A stretch of 64,000 nt of DNA from Prevotella conceptionensis 9403948. GTDB taxonomy: Bacteria; Bacteroidota; Bacteroidia; Bacteroidales; Bacteroidaceae. A model generated the notes under the pieces. The model searched no databases, was not told the origin of the DNA, and worked only from the letters and a program-made list of their open reading frames with translations. The stretch covers positions 374,423-438,422 of the forward strand of contig NZ_HE999444.1 in assembly GCF_000312305.1 (NCBI RefSeq), read 5' to 3'. The position numbers and the translations under genes are program-made. This document shows, piece after piece, positions 33,713 through 43,869 of this stretch (position 1 is its first letter; the number at the start of each line of letters is the position of its first letter).

Positions 33713-36541
33713 TTATTTACCCATTTCTAGTTCTTGTTTTAAGAACTTGGGGGTAAATCCTGCCTTGCTTTTGGCCACCTCTTCGGGTGTGCCAGCCGAG
33801 AGAAGGAGGCCGCCGTTGCGCCCACCCTCGGGACCCATGTCGATGATATGGTCGGCAAGTTTAATCACATCGAGGTTGTGTTCGATGATTAGCACCGTGT
33901 TGCCGCGGTCTACCAGTTTCTGTAACACGTCCATTAGGATGCGAATATCCTCGAAGTGCAGTCCTGTTGTGGGTTCGTCGAGGATGTAGATGGTCTTTCC
34001 TGTGTCGCGTTTGCTTAGTTCGGTGGCCAACTTTACACGCTGACTCTCGCCGCCCGACAGTGTTGTGGAGGGTTGCCCCAGTTTGATATAGCCTAAGCCC
34101 ACATCTTGAATGGTCTTTATTTTCTGCAAGATGTTGGGCACGTTTTCGAAAAATTCCACCGCTTGGTTGATGGTCATGTCCAGCACATCGGCAATGCTCT
34201 TGCCCTTATATCTCACTTCCAGCGTTTCGCGGTTATAGCGTTTGCCGTGGCAAACCTCGCAAGGCACCATCACATCGGGCAGTACATTCATTTCAATGGT
34301 TTTGTATCCGTTGCCCGAACAGGCCTCGCAACGGCCGCCCTTGACGTTAAACGAGAAACGACCAGGCTTATAGCCCCTTATCATTGCCTCGGGAAGATTT
34401 ACGAAAAGGTTGCGGATGTCGTTGAAAACGCCCGTGTAGGTTGCGGGATTAGAACGTGGCGTGCGCCCCAGGGGCGACTGGTCTACGTTTACTACCTTGT
34501 CAACGTTGTCAATTCCCTCCACATCATCGTATGGCATGGGTCTTTTCAGCGAGCGATAGAAGTGTTGCGAGAGTATGGGTTGCAGTGTTTCGTTGATGAG
34601 CGTCGACTTTCCAGAGCCGCTTACGCCCGTAACGACAATCAGTTTGCCCAAGGGTATCTCCACATCCACGTTTTTTAGGTTGTTGCCTTTGGCTCCGCGT
34701 ATCCAAATGCTTTTGCCATTGCCCGCTCGTCTGTGGGCGGGCACATCTATTTTCATTTGTCCGTTAAGGTAATTGGCGGTGATGGTGTTGCCTTTCAGCA
34801 TGTTTTGGGGCGTGCCTTGGTACACCACTTCGCCCCCTTTGCGGCCAGCCTTAGGTCCGATGTCTATGATGTAGTCGGCGGCCAGCATCATATCTTTGTC
34901 GTGTTCCACAACGATGACGGTGTTTCCAAGGTCGCGCAGTTCTTTAAGCGAGGCAATCAGCCGCTCGTTATCGCGCTGATGCAGGCCAATGCTTGGCTCG
35001 TCGAGGATGTAAAGCACGTTAACCAGTTGCGAACCAATCTGTGTGGCGAGCCTAATGCGTTGGCTTTCGCCACCCGAAAGCGACACCGACTGGCGGTTAA
35101 GCGTGAGGTAATCGAGTCCCACTTCGAGCAGAAAGCTCACGCGCGTTCGTATTTCCTTCACAATCTCGGCCGCAATCTTGCGCCCTTTGGTGTCAAGATG
35201 CTCTTCAACGTTGTCTAACCACGTCTTCAAGTCGCTGATATCCATGCTGGCTAGCTCGGCAATGTTCTTGTCCCACACGCGATACGCCAACGATTCGCGT
35301 TTTAGTTTCTGCCCTTTGCAGTCGGGACACTGGCATGTAGCCAAGAATTGGTCGGCCCATTTCTGACTGCTGGCCGAATCGTCGTTGTCCATCACGCTTT
35401 TAAGATACTTTATCAGGCCGTCGTAAGTGCTGAAAAAGTCGCTCGAAGTGTGTACGAGTTCCTTTGCAATCTTCACTCTTTCCATCGAACCATACAGTAT
35501 TTCGTCGAGTGCATCGGCAGGAACATCCTTGATGGAGGTCTTTAATTCGCAGTCGTACTTTTTGAGAATGGCATCAATCTGCCAAAAAATCATTTGGTTT
35601 TTATACTTTCCCAACGGTGCGATAGCTCCTTCGTAGATGCTTTTATTGGTGTCGGGGATAACCTTTTTGAGGTCGATCTCATTGACATAACCCAGTCCCT
35701 TGCACTTAGGGCATGCGCCTTCGTGCGAGTTGAACGAGAAGTTGTTGGGTGCAGGCTCGGGGTAAGAGATGCCCGTAACGGGGTCCATCAGTCGTTTAGA
35801 GTAGCTTTTCAGTTCGTCGTTGTCCTTATCCAGAATCATAATAACGCCGTCGCCCTGTTTCATGGCCACCTCAACGGTCTTTTTTAGCCGTTGGTCGTCC
35901 TTGCCTTGGACCTTCAACTTGTCTATCACCACTTCTATATTGTGGTTTTTGTAGCGGTCTACCTTCATGCCGCGGGTAATCTCTGTTATTTCGCCGTCAA
36001 CGCGCATGTAGAGATACCCCTTTCGCCGCATGCTCTCAAACAGTTCTCGATAGTGGCCTTTTCGTTGGTGAACCAATGGCGCGAGAATGTAGATGCGCTT
36101 GTTGGCATAGCGTTCCAAAATCATTTGTATCACCTTTTCCTCGGTGTACTTCACCATCTTTTCGCCCGTAGCATAGCTATATGCAGTGCCGGCGCGTGCA
36201 TAAAGCAGTCGCAGATAGTCGTAAATCTCTGTTGTTGTGCCTACAGTAGAGCATGGGTTTTTGTTGGTTGTTTTCTGTTCGATGCTGATAACGGGGCTTA
36301 GGCCTGTTATCTTGTCCACGTCGGGGCGCTCCATGTTGCCCAAGAAGTTGCGTGCGTAGGCAGAGAACGTCTCCATATAGCGACGTTGACCTTCGGCAAA
36401 GATGGTGTCGAAGGCCAACGACGACTTGCCCGAACCCGACAGTCCGGTGATGACCGTGAGGCTATTGCGCGGTATTTCCACATCTATGTTTTTGAGATTG
36501 TGCACCCGCGCGCCCCACACATTTATCTTTTCGTCTTGCAT
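33713..36541 (-). CDS. uvrA: Excinuclease ABC subunit A
   Basis: The 942-residue UvrA finds bulky DNA damage and loads UvrB. Two ABC ATPase modules are present: Walker [15 protein letters not shown] near residue 33 and [10 protein letters not shown] near 643, with signatures [12 protein letters not shown] and [12 protein letters not shown], and Walker [15 protein letters not shown] and [12 protein letters not shown]. Zinc-finger modules show [21 protein letters not shown] and [10 protein letters not shown] with [10 protein letters not shown]. The damage-recognition insert [17 protein letters not shown] is present. It is intact and stands as a single gene. Bacteroidota often have a second uvrA, so this may be one of two. 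Confidence 0.96.
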   Translation of the reverse strand: MQDEKINVWGARVHNLKNIDVEIPRNSLTVITGLSGSGKSSLAFDTIFAEGQRRYMETFSAYARNFLGNMERPDVDKITGLSPVISIEQKTTNKNPCSTVGTTTEIYDYLRLLYARAGTAYSYATGEKMVKYTEEKVIQMILERYANKRIYILAPLVHQRKGHYRELFESMRRKGYLYMRVDGEITEITRGMKVDRYKNHNIEVVIDKLKVQGKDDQRLKKTVEVAMKQGDGVIMILDKDNDELKSYSKRLMDPVTGISYPEPAPNNFSFNSHEGACPKCKGLGYVNEIDLKKVIPDTNKSIYEGAIAPLGKYKNQMIFWQIDAILKKYDCELKTSIKDVPADALDEILYGSMERVKIAKELVHTSSDFFSTYDGLIKYLKSVMDNDDSASSQKWADQFLATCQCPDCKGQKLKRESLAYRVWDKNIAELASMDISDLKTWLDNVEEHLDTKGRKIAAEIVKEIRTRVSFLLEVGLDYLTLNRQSVSLSGGESQRIRLATQIGSQLVNVLYILDEPSIGLHQRDNERLIASLKELRDLGNTVIVVEHDKDMMLAADYIIDIGPKAGRKGGEVVYQGTPQNMLKGNTITANYLNGQMKIDVPAHRRAGNGKSIWIRGAKGNNLKNVDVEIPLGKLIVVTGVSGSGKSTLINETLQPILSQHFYRSLKRPMPYDDVEGIDNVDKVVNVDQSPLGRTPRSNPATYTGVFNDIRNLFVNLPEAMIRGYKPGRFSFNVKGGRCEACSGNGYKTIEMNVLPDVMVPCEVCHGKRYNRETLEVRYKGKSIADVLDMTINQAVEFFENVPNILQKIKTIQDVGLGYIKLGQPSTTLSGGESQRVKLATELSKRDTGKTIYILDEPTTGLHFEDIRILMDVLQKLVDRGNTVLIIEHNLDVIKLADHIIDMGPEGGRNGGLLLSAGTPEEVAKSKAGFTPKFLKQELEMGK

Positions 36542-36622
36542 TTTGTTGTCCTGTTGTTATTATTGTTGGGCGATGTGCTTTTTTGTTTGTCGCCCTTAGC
36601 CGGCCCATGTCTTAGGGGCACA

Positions 36623-37321
36623 TTATTCTATATAGCTTCTTAGCAGGTTAACGTCTTTCTTGATGTTAAACACTTTGCCGTCGGCACCTTTGGCATTAAC
36701 CTGTACAAAGTACACGCCCTCTTTCACATCTTGTCCGTTAAACTTGCCATCCCAACCGCCAGCAGGGTCTTTCCATTCGTATATTTTCTGCCCCCAGCGG
36801 TTGAATATGTAGGCCTTGAACTCCACAAGCGACTGATAACCGGGCTTTGCTCGGTACACATCGTTCACGCCATCGCCGTTGGGTGTAAAGGCATTGGGCA
36901 TTTCCAGCTTGCTTTCGGCAATGCTAACGCGTATGGGGTCGGCCGTTTTCCAGTACTCTTGCGTATATTCTACGGTGTCTGTGCCTTGCACAAAGGTGGC
37001 ATAAAGCTCCACATAATGGGTGCCGGCCACGGTGAACGTCACCTCGGTGTCCTTTTCAAAACGCGAGAGATATGGTGTTTGGCGTTTGGGGTCGGTGTAA
37101 AACCGCCACTCGTAGTGCGCGTTCCAGCCGTCGGCATTGGCAACGTTGGCCTGAAATCGTGCCCTAAGCGGTGCCGAACCTTGGTAATCGCTGCTTTGTT
37201 CTTCGCCGTTTGGGGTGAAGAATGTGGCCACGGGGCTGATGGTTGGTGCGCCGTCGGCAAAGGCGAAGGTTGCCATAGCCGCGAAAAGCAGTGTGAATGT
37301 AGTGCGTATGATGGTTTTCAT
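36623..37321 (-). CDS. Secreted protein with T9SS type B C-terminal sorting domain
   Basis: A protein of 232 residues from MKTIIRTTF at 37321; the frame opens to 37375 but those codons overlap the TPR gene. A signal peptide ends at FAFADG. The middle (about 25-140) is a PKD/Ig-like domain (YEWRFYTDPKRQTPYLSRFE, TVAGTHYVELYATF). The C-terminal ~85 residues are the gliding-motility-associated CHU_C domain: PNAFTPNGDGVNDVYRAKPG, IFNRWGQKIYEW, GGWDGKFNGQDVKEGVYFV. That domain directs export through the type IX secretion system and surface anchoring. It is the last gene of the three-gene operon starting at 40483. Confidence 0.85.
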   Translation of the reverse strand: MKTIIRTTFTLLFAAMATFAFADGAPTISPVATFFTPNGEEQSSDYQGSAPLRARFQANVANADGWNAHYEWRFYTDPKRQTPYLSRFEKDTEVTFTVAGTHYVELYATFVQGTDTVEYTQEYWKTADPIRVSIAESKLEMPNAFTPNGDGVNDVYRAKPGYQSLVEFKAYIFNRWGQKIYEWKDPAGGWDGKFNGQDVKEGVYFVQVNAKGADGKVFNIKKDVNLLRSYIE

Positions 37322-37322
37322 C

Positions 37323-39578
37323 CTAATCGTTATTAATGTTTGGCGAGTTGTTTGCCTCCATTTCGTCGGCCACAATGTCTGTCAATATCCTTATGTCTAT
37401 GGCCGAACGGTTGTATTTCTCGGCCATAGAGTCCAGCAAATGCAATATCTCGTCTATTCCAGAGCGGGTTTCGCTGGGCTTTTCGCCTGTTTTTTTGAGG
37501 AAGTTCACAAACAGTTCGATGGCCTTTTGCGTGTTGTTGCCCAGCCAATGGGCGGCCGCCAGGTAGAGAATGTCTCTTGTATCGCTTTCATTGTTGTTGT
37601 AAACAATGCTGTTCAGCAGGTCGATGGCGGTTTCGGCTCTGCCCTCTTGCAGTTGGGTTAGTGCCAACTGGCGTTTCACTTCCGTGTTGTCGGGGTGCTC
37701 GTAGTTGAGTTTGAACAACAGTTCGATGGCTTTCTCGGCCTTTCCTGTACGGGCATAGCCCTTGGCAAGGTACAGTTCTTGTTCGGGCGAGATGTTTCCT
37801 TTGCCCTGTAACCGTTCTAACACCTGCTCTGCTTGGGCGAAATCGTGGCTTCTGATGCATGTTTCCACATAGCCGTGAGCCACTTTGTCGTCTTCGGGCA
37901 AGCGGTTCATCAGTTCGGCGAAGTGCCTTTTAGCCTCGCCGTACTTACCTGTTTGCATGGCTGCCACGGCGCGAAAGTAGAGCCACTCGTTGCTGGTTAG
38001 GGTGGTGTCTAACTCGTATATCGAGGTAAATAGTTGCAGCAGCTGCCAAAGTCCTCTTTTATAAAGGAACTTACCAAAGGTTACGAACTGCGACGACAGC
38101 CCCACTTGTGCCAGCAGTTGGTTGCCGAAAAACAGTCCGCGCATCACAATTCCTCCGCCCCGGAAAGGGTTGACGAACTCTTCTTTCATGTTGTTGAGGA
38201 AGAAAAAGCGGTACAAGTCTTGCAAGTACATGCGCCTGATGTAGGCCGGGTTGCTTTTGTCGACGTCCATATCGCCTTGTATCTCGATGCCATTGGCATT
38301 GATGGCGTTTTTCAGTTCGGCAGGAATTTGGTTGGCAATCATGGCCATAGCCAATTCCAACGAATACTTATCCGAGTTGCAGAACGAGCTGTGCGCAAAT
38401 ATGTTTTGCTCTAAACGGGTTTCGTCTAGCCCTTCAAGGGGTTTCAGTTCGGGGTGTTCGGGGTAGTATGGCACGAACCAATTGCTGGCCCGATTGAAGA
38501 ATGGGAAACGTTTCATTTGCGAAAAGCCCCCGAAATACACGTCCACGCCCTTTTGTTGCATGTCCATCATGCGCATATAGCTTTTCTCCAACTCTTCCAT
38601 TGCCCGTTCCTCGGCATCGGGGTTGAGGATGTCTTGCAGCTTTTGTTCTTCTGTTTCAGTGCCCAAGACGATGTTTTGGCCGCGCATCATTGTGGGGAGA
38701 ATGTCGCGATGTATTTCTTGCATGGCCTTTTCGGCGTTGATGCAATACACTATTTGGTATTGTAGTTCAAGCAATTCGCGCTGAACGGCTTGCGAACTGA
38801 CAGTTTTGTGCAGCTGTTCGGCCAGGTTGGGATAAAGCGTTATCTCTATTTTTGGCAGCGTAAGCGCCCATCCCACCAAGGCGCGTTGCTTTACTTGCGG
38901 GTCTGTGGCGTACTGATAGAGGTAGAGTAGGGTGGAAAACTTACGCGCATCGAAGGCTAAGAGCAAGGCTAAGAGTAAGGCGGCGGCAAGTAACTGCGCA
39001 TCCATGCTGTCGATAGTGGGCGACAGCAGCAGTTCTTGGTAGAACTTCTGTGTCTCTTCATTCCAATGCGTGTCGGTCATCAGGTGATAAAACAGGGCTG
39101 TCGTCAGTTCGTGATGCTCTGCGTATATAGTCTTTTTCTTTTCGCTGTTGGTTGCCGATGGGTCGAGCGAAAGTAGTGCGGTGTCTTGCACGAAACTTTC
39201 CAATCGTTGCCTAATATCGTCTAGCGACATGGCGGCCACGTTGAACGGCGAGTAATAGTTAAAGCCCGTCGTGTTTTGCTTTCTGTGCGTTATCATCACG
39301 TCGCAGTGCAGATGGTACAGCCTTTTAAGCAGACTGTTGTACACTTCCTCGCGCTTGGGGTCGTCGAAACCGCGCTTAATGAAGTCTTTCATCAAGCGAT
39401 AGTCCTCCTCGATGCTTTCCAAACGTTCGTAAAACTTCCTTAGTCCGGAGCTGTTTATGTCGTTACGCATCCTGTTGAGTGCCTCCCCTAGTTCTTTCGA
39501 CAAGAGAATAAGTCCGGGGATGCTCTCTTTTTCGGGCGTAATATTCCACCTTATGTTGTTAATGTCGTCTTTATTCAT
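37323..39578 (-). CDS. Large cytoplasmic TPR protein
   Basis: A 751-residue protein without a signal peptide. The C-terminal 250 residues contain tetratricopeptide units, for example WLYFRAVAAMQTGKYGEAKR, HGYVETCIRSHDFAQAEQVL, YLAKGYARTGKAEKAIEL and LALTQLQEGRAETAIDLL. The N-terminal part is helical and repeat-like. TPR arrays hold partner proteins together; the partner is unknown. The gene overlaps the upstream lipoprotein stop by four bases and ends one base before the downstream start, so the three genes are tightly coupled. Confidence 0.75.
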   Translation of the reverse strand: MNKDDINNIRWNITPEKESIPGLILLSKELGEALNRMRNDINSSGLRKFYERLESIEEDYRLMKDFIKRGFDDPKREEVYNSLLKRLYHLHCDVMITHRKQNTTGFNYYSPFNVAAMSLDDIRQRLESFVQDTALLSLDPSATNSEKKKTIYAEHHELTTALFYHLMTDTHWNEETQKFYQELLLSPTIDSMDAQLLAAALLLALLLAFDARKFSTLLYLYQYATDPQVKQRALVGWALTLPKIEITLYPNLAEQLHKTVSSQAVQRELLELQYQIVYCINAEKAMQEIHRDILPTMMRGQNIVLGTETEEQKLQDILNPDAEERAMEELEKSYMRMMDMQQKGVDVYFGGFSQMKRFPFFNRASNWFVPYYPEHPELKPLEGLDETRLEQNIFAHSSFCNSDKYSLELAMAMIANQIPAELKNAINANGIEIQGDMDVDKSNPAYIRRMYLQDLYRFFFLNNMKEEFVNPFRGGGIVMRGLFFGNQLLAQVGLSSQFVTFGKFLYKRGLWQLLQLFTSIYELDTTLTSNEWLYFRAVAAMQTGKYGEAKRHFAELMNRLPEDDKVAHGYVETCIRSHDFAQAEQVLERLQGKGNISPEQELYLAKGYARTGKAEKAIELLFKLNYEHPDNTEVKRQLALTQLQEGRAETAIDLLNSIVYNNNESDTRDILYLAAAHWLGNNTQKAIELFVNFLKKTGEKPSETRSGIDEILHLLDSMAEKYNRSAIDIRILTDIVADEMEANNSPNINND

Positions 39579-40483
39579 TGCGTTGGAAAGTCTTTAATGG
39601 CGTTTCTGTCTTTCTCTCTCACGGCCGACATCTTGGCAAAGGCTGTTTTAGGCAGTGCCTTTACGGCAGCGTCGTTCAGTTGGAAGTGGGTCTTCAGCAG
39701 GTCGGCATAATGCTGTATGCCCCTGATGTTGAGCGAATCGCACGCCCTATCGTATGCCTTAACAAAGGCAGGCAGTGCTTGGCGCACCTTCTTTTGGTCT
39801 TTGGCGGCCATGCTGAACACGGCCACGCCTAGCCTAATGTCCTTCGTTTTGGTGTCGGCCAGTACGTTGTTTTTGCCCATTCGGGCCACAGTGGCTTGCG
39901 GTTCGGGCATGAAAGCGGCGTCTATTTCGTAGCCAACGAGCATCTTCAAGCGGATAAACACATTGTTAACCTGTATGCGGAAAACCTCGTTTTTGGGCTT
40001 ACTGCGGTCGATGAGGTCGGCAGTAAGAAAGTCGGTTGCCGAGAAACGGGTCATGCCCACCATCTTGTCTCCTAGTTGTTGCACGTCCTTTATGCGCGCA
40101 TTGCGGTTACTTATCAGCTGCCAATGCAGGTTTGTTGCACCCACTTCGTGCAGATTGGCCCCCTTTTGGCGCAGGCGTTGGGCACGAACCAAGTCGGTGA
40201 ACACGCCCTGAACCCTGCCTCTAAGTATGGCTGTGTCGCAATCCATCTGTGCCGTGTATTTCATTAATCGCACGTTGAGGTGCTCTTCGCCGAACAATCC
40301 CGTTGCATCTGCCACGTAAAGCGGCAGGCAATCGAGTGTGGGCATCACCGCAATTCGCAGTGTCGAGTCGTTTGTCGTTTGCCGTTCGCTTTGCTTTTGC
40401 GGCGCATTGCCCTTGCCGTTGCAGGCAAAGAGCAGCGTGGTTAGCGTGGCCAAGGCGAGCGTGCGAATGTGAAATAGGGTCAT
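39575..40483 (-). CDS. ABC-type substrate-binding lipoprotein (NMT1/SsuA/ThiY-like)
   Basis: A 302-residue lipoprotein with lipobox LFAC at about 18-21. The mature protein has the fold pattern of NMT1-type periplasmic binding proteins: RIAVMPTLDCLPLYVADATG (strand, then binding loop), LFGEEHLNVRLMKY, GVFTDLVRAQRL, KMVGMTRFSATDFLT and IDAAFMPEPQATVARM. Relatives bind thiamine precursors, sulfonates or nitrate. No permease or ATPase lies near; instead it leads an operon with a TPR protein and a T9SS-exported protein. A -7 motif TAAATTTG is at 40564-40557, close to the divergent radA promoter. The ligand cannot be told. Confidence 0.7.
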   Translation of the reverse strand: MTLFHIRTLALATLTTLLFACNGKGNAPQKQSERQTTNDSTLRIAVMPTLDCLPLYVADATGLFGEEHLNVRLMKYTAQMDCDTAILRGRVQGVFTDLVRAQRLRQKGANLHEVGATNLHWQLISNRNARIKDVQQLGDKMVGMTRFSATDFLTADLIDRSKPKNEVFRIQVNNVFIRLKMLVGYEIDAAFMPEPQATVARMGKNNVLADTKTKDIRLGVAVFSMAAKDQKKVRQALPAFVKAYDRACDSLNIRGIQHYADLLKTHFQLNDAAVKALPKTAFAKMSAVREKDRNAIKDFPTQ

Positions 40484-40572
40484 TATAATTGGTGTTTGCA
40501 GTTAAATACCTTGTTTGCCGTATTCAAGGCGGCCTCTTCGTGAGGTTTTATCCTTGCAAATTTAGCAATAAT

Positions 40573-40603
40573 TTTGTTGCGAAAAAAAGATTTAGTAATT
40601 TTG
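40573..40603 (+). promoter_or_regulatory. radA promoter, predicted leaderless start
   Basis: TTTG at 40573-40576, a 19-bp spacer and TAATTTTG at 40596-40603 fit the Bacteroidota consensus. The -7 element ends six bases before the radA ATG at 40610, so transcription should start at or within a base or two of the start codon. Confidence 0.65.
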
Positions 40604-40609
40604 TAGACC

Positions 40610-41998
40610 ATGGCAAAAGATAAAACAGCATACGTTTGCGACAATTGTGGACACGAGTCGGTGAAATGGATTGGCAAATGTCCGAGTTGTGGGCAGTGGA
40701 ATAGCTTTAAGGAAATACGCGTAGCTCCTTCGGTATCGGGAGGAGGGAAGCGGCTAACAGCGGGTGGAGTTGGCAACACTTCGTCCACGCGTAACACGCC
40801 CATGCCCATCTCGAAGGTGCAAGCCAAAGACGAACCACGTATCGACCTGCACGACGATGAACTGAATCGCGTACTTGGTGGCGGACTAGTGCGTGGCTCT
40901 ATCGTTTTGCTTGGTGGCGAGCCAGGCATTGGAAAGAGTACCCTAGTGTTGCAAACCATTTTGCGAATGCCCGAAAAGCGAATACTCTACGTTAGCGGCG
41001 AAGAGAGCACGCATCAGCTGAAGATACGTGCCGATCGCATAGAAGAAAACGTGGCAGACAACGTTATCGTGCTGAGCGAAAACGCGTTGGAGAAGATTTT
41101 GATGCAGGTAGACGATGTTAAGCCCGACTTGCTTATCGTGGATTCTATCCAAACCATCGAGAGCGAAGCCATCGACAGCTCGCCAGGAAGTATCGTTCAG
41201 GTGCGCGAATGTGCCTCGGCGTTGCTTAGGTATGCCAAAACGTCGTCTGTTCCTGTGCTGCTCATTGGCCATATCAATAAAGAGGGGGTGCTGGCTGGCC
41301 CCAAAATATTAGAGCATATTGTAGACACAGTGCTGCAATTTGAGGGCGACCAGCATTATATGTACCGCATATTGCGCTCTATCAAGAACCGTTTTGGCTC
41401 TACTTCCGAGTTGGGCATCTACGAAATGCAGCAAAATGGACTCCGCCCTGTGTCTAATCCCAGCGAACTACTGCTCACTCGCGACCACGAAGGGCTTTCG
41501 GGCATTGCCATTAGCTGCGCCATCGAGGGTGTACGGTCGTTTTTGGTGGAAACGCAAGCCCTGGTTTCGACTGCCGCCTACGGCACACCGCAACGCAGTA
41601 CCACGGGTTTCGACCAACGCCGACTGAACATGCTCTTGGCCGTACTTGAAAAACGCGTGGGTTTTAAGCTTATACAGAAAGACGTTTTTGTGAACATCGC
41701 CGGTGGTTTGCGCGTAACCGACTTGGCAATGGACCTTAGTATCATTGCCGCCGTGCTGTCTAGCAATGTAGATACGCCCATTGATAAGGAGTGGTGTATG
41801 GCAGGAGAGGTGGGACTTAGTGGCGAAGTGCGCCCCGTGAACCGCATAGAACAACGCATTGCCGAGGCCGAAAAGCTTGGCTTTACCGATATGGTGATAC
41901 CCAAAAACAACCTTTCGGGCATCGACCCATCGCGTTATCACATCAAGCTGCACCCCGTCCGTAAGGTAGAAGAGGCATTGCGCATCTTGTTTGGATAA
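40610..41998 (+). CDS. radA: DNA repair protein RadA
   Basis: The 462-residue RadA has all family parts: the zinc finger CDNCGHESVKWIGKCPSCGQ at 10-30, Walker A GGEPGIGKSTL near 103, the RadA-specific LRSIKNRFGSTSELG, and a C-terminal Lon-protease-like domain (about 295-460; AGEVGLSGEVRPVNRIEQR). It promotes branch migration in recombination. Length is normal. It diverges from the substrate-binding operon, sharing a 126-bp control region. The gene is followed by repeat-rich non-coding DNA. Confidence 0.95.
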   Translation: MAKDKTAYVCDNCGHESVKWIGKCPSCGQWNSFKEIRVAPSVSGGGKRLTAGGVGNTSSTRNTPMPISKVQAKDEPRIDLHDDELNRVLGGGLVRGSIVLLGGEPGIGKSTLVLQTILRMPEKRILYVSGEESTHQLKIRADRIEENVADNVIVLSENALEKILMQVDDVKPDLLIVDSIQTIESEAIDSSPGSIVQVRECASALLRYAKTSSVPVLLIGHINKEGVLAGPKILEHIVDTVLQFEGDQHYMYRILRSIKNRFGSTSELGIYEMQQNGLRPVSNPSELLLTRDHEGLSGIAISCAIEGVRSFLVETQALVSTAAYGTPQRSTTGFDQRRLNMLLAVLEKRVGFKLIQKDVFVNIAGGLRVTDLAMDLSIIAAVLSSNVDTPIDKEWCMAGEVGLSGEVRPVNRIEQRIAEAEKLGFTDMVIPKNNLSGIDPSRYHIKLHPVRKVEEALRILFG

Positions 41999-42114
41999 GG
42001 TTGTAACGACGTTATTTTGATTATTGATGGTCTTTTCAACCTGTTATGTCGAATGTAAAAAAGCTTTGGCATGACATGTTGGTTTGGAATAAAAGCCTAT
42101 GTTGGCCTGAATAA

Positions 42115-42251
42115 AACGTTCTTTTTTCGTTCCTCAAAAGTGCGTTTTGCCTTTCCACTTCGCCCAAAGCTCCGTGTTGGCGATTTCCAATTCTCGCCAT
42201 GACAATGTCCGAGCAAGCTCGACATTGTTCATTTGGCTTAACGAAAACGTT
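42115..42251 (-). repeat. Hairpin repeat family, long copy
   Basis: This is the reverse complement of the copy at 53545-53640 with an extra ~40-bp middle section (around 42150-42195). Shared blocks are AACGTTCTTTT, CGTTCCTC, AAAAGTGCGTTTT, CTCGCCATGACAATGTCC, GAGCAAGCTCGACATTGTTC and AACGAAAACGTT. The last two blocks pair into a stem. Confidence 0.8.
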
Positions 42252-42369
42252 GAGATAGTAGTTGGAATTGTGCCAACCGCATTGCGGTTGTTTACGCATT
42301 GTTTCCCTTGGTAGAGCATACAATATAAAGAATATAGTTTGCAAGCTCTAAGTTTGTAAAACTTTCAGC

Positions 42370-43017
42370 ACGTTTTTTAACATTATGAGTGCCCTTTCTC
42401 CTCACCAATTGCCCACCTTGCCGCAAAAAATCGATTCTCGCGAAGGTTTGTTTTGATGCTGAATAGGGTTAGCATGGGAATACTGCAAAATGAATTTTTA
42501 TTTAAAAAGATTGCCATTAGTACTTGTTTGGGGGCTATTTGCTGCAAAATAGAGTGCGTTTTGCCGCTAAATGGAGTGCGTTTTGGTGCTAAACGCAGTG
42601 CGTTTTGGTGCAAAATGGAGTGCGTTTTGGTGCTAAAGGCAAGACAAAATGCTGCAAAATGCAGTGCGATTTGCCCCTAAATGCGCGACGAAAAGCATAA
42701 ATATCCACTGCAATTGTATAAACAAAACCTTTACTAACCATGAAACACATGGCTAGAAAGGGCAAAACGGCCATTAAAAAGTGGGGTTTTAGGGGCTAAA
42801 AGCATGTATTTGGGCTTGAAAAATTACGAGCCGGTGACCAATCTAGAAAGGCAAAATGGTGCAAAATGCAGGTTCTAGGCTTAAAAACATACGAGCTCCA
42901 AGGCATGAAAGGGTAGAAATAGTGGCTTTTTGCCTACTTTTTAACCAATGTTTTCGCTAGAACGGAGCGAAAATTAGAGCTGGTTTGTAAAGTAAAAAAT
43001 AACATTTTAAGTTTTTG
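42370..43017 (-). repeat. Core repeat, copy at 42 kb (reverse orientation)
   Basis: Reverse-complement copy of 30184-30815. On the plus strand it opens with TTTAACATTATGAGTGCCC, then AAAAATCGATTCTCGCGAAG at about 42426, the array at 42554-42685, GTATAAACAAAACCTTTACT and CGCTAGAACGGAGCGAAAAT. I did not find matching terminal inverted repeats around it, so it may be a core without element ends. Confidence 0.8.
42554..42685 (-). repeat. 22-bp tandem palindrome array (six units)
   Basis: Units begin at 42554, 42576, 42598, 42620, 42642 and 42664, with plus-strand consensus GTGCGTTTTGGTGCTAAA. It is the reverse-complement form of the arrays at 13448, 30505, 51935 and 63422. Confidence 0.85.
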
Positions 43018-43145
43018 AACTGGTGAGTTGATGAGCTCGTTAGTTCTTGGCTTGATAAGTTCGTTAGTTCTTGAGTTGATAAGTTTATGAGATTTTGAGT
43101 TTGTAAGTTGATGAGTCGATGTATTCGGGAGTTGTTGGGTTTTCG
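43018..43145. repeat. Low-complexity 9- to 10-bp repeat phrases
   Basis: Loose tandem repetition of GAGTTGATGAG and GTTAGTTCTTG phrases flanks the core at its outer side, as do A/C-rich complements at 30100-30180 and 62980-63085. No coding potential is seen here or in the ~110 bases up to the rloB-like gene. Confidence 0.6.
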
Positions 43146-43259
43146 TGAATTTATGAGTCTTGTTTCATTTTTTTGAGTGTTTTTTATGTGAATACATCAA
43201 TGAGTTGTTTTAAGAACAAGCCTTTATCCCGAACAGGCTAACCATACATTTGCTTGCGC

Positions 43260-43865
43260 CTATATCGTTTTAAGTAATTCAATAACCTTGTGGATCTCCG
43301 AATAAGCCTTTAAATCTTCGGGCGACTCTTGGCATAGTTGGCATAGTTTCTCAGAGTTTTGCACGGCCCTTTCTAAGTCGCCATGCTCAGTTAGATACTT
43401 ATATAGGTTTGTTTTGGTGAAGTAGCGTTTCGTTTTCTCGTATCCCGGCATGTGTTTCTGCAGTTCGGGCAGCAACTGCTCGTAGCTTTCGTATTGCCGA
43501 CACACCACATTGGGCAAGAAATGCAGTAAGAACCAAAACTCCGTACAAGGATTTGTTTCTATGAACATCACTCTTCCCGCATATTTCTTTGCTGCGTATT
43601 TCTTTTTGGCGTTGTTGTAAAGCCGCATTTCAGAGGGCTGTTGTAGAAGTCTATCCATGTCGAACAGACAGACGATGAAATCGTATTGTTGTTTGTTAAG
43701 GTACGATTCTACTAGCTTTAAAATGTGTTTGACGTCACTGTGTTGTGGAAAATCGGGAGCCACTTTGAAGGGATAGCGGCACGTTATCCTCAGCGAATCG
43801 AAGTAAAACCACTCTGTTTCTCCTTCGCCAATGATGGCTACACTCTTTGTAACAGTCCGTTTCAT
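43260..43865 (-). CDS. rloB: RloB-like (AbiLii-type) protein of an abortive-infection pair
   Basis: A 201-residue RloB-family protein. A Toprim-like pattern is visible: IIGEGETEWFYFDSL (acidic residue at 14-16), FIVCLFDMDR with the D-x-D at 69-71, and FIETNPCTEFWFLLHF at 102-116. Relatives include RloB and the second component of lactococcal AbiL, believed to be nuclease-like. It lies four bases after the AAA ATPase gene. Together they form a two-component anti-phage module. Codon use resembles the chromosome less than radA does, and repeats flank it. Whether it is active cannot be read from sequence. Confidence 0.85.
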   Translation of the reverse strand: MKRTVTKSVAIIGEGETEWFYFDSLRITCRYPFKVAPDFPQHSDVKHILKLVESYLNKQQYDFIVCLFDMDRLLQQPSEMRLYNNAKKKYAAKKYAGRVMFIETNPCTEFWFLLHFLPNVVCRQYESYEQLLPELQKHMPGYEKTKRYFTKTNLYKYLTEHGDLERAVQNSEKLCQLCQESPEDLKAYSEIHKVIELLKTI

Positions 43866-43869
43866 GGGG

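Noticed and set aside
40484-40609. TPP riboswitch for the ThiY-like lipoprotein gene
   Set aside because: The region is only 126 bases, shared with the radA promoter, and shows no thi-box motifs such as CTGAGA.
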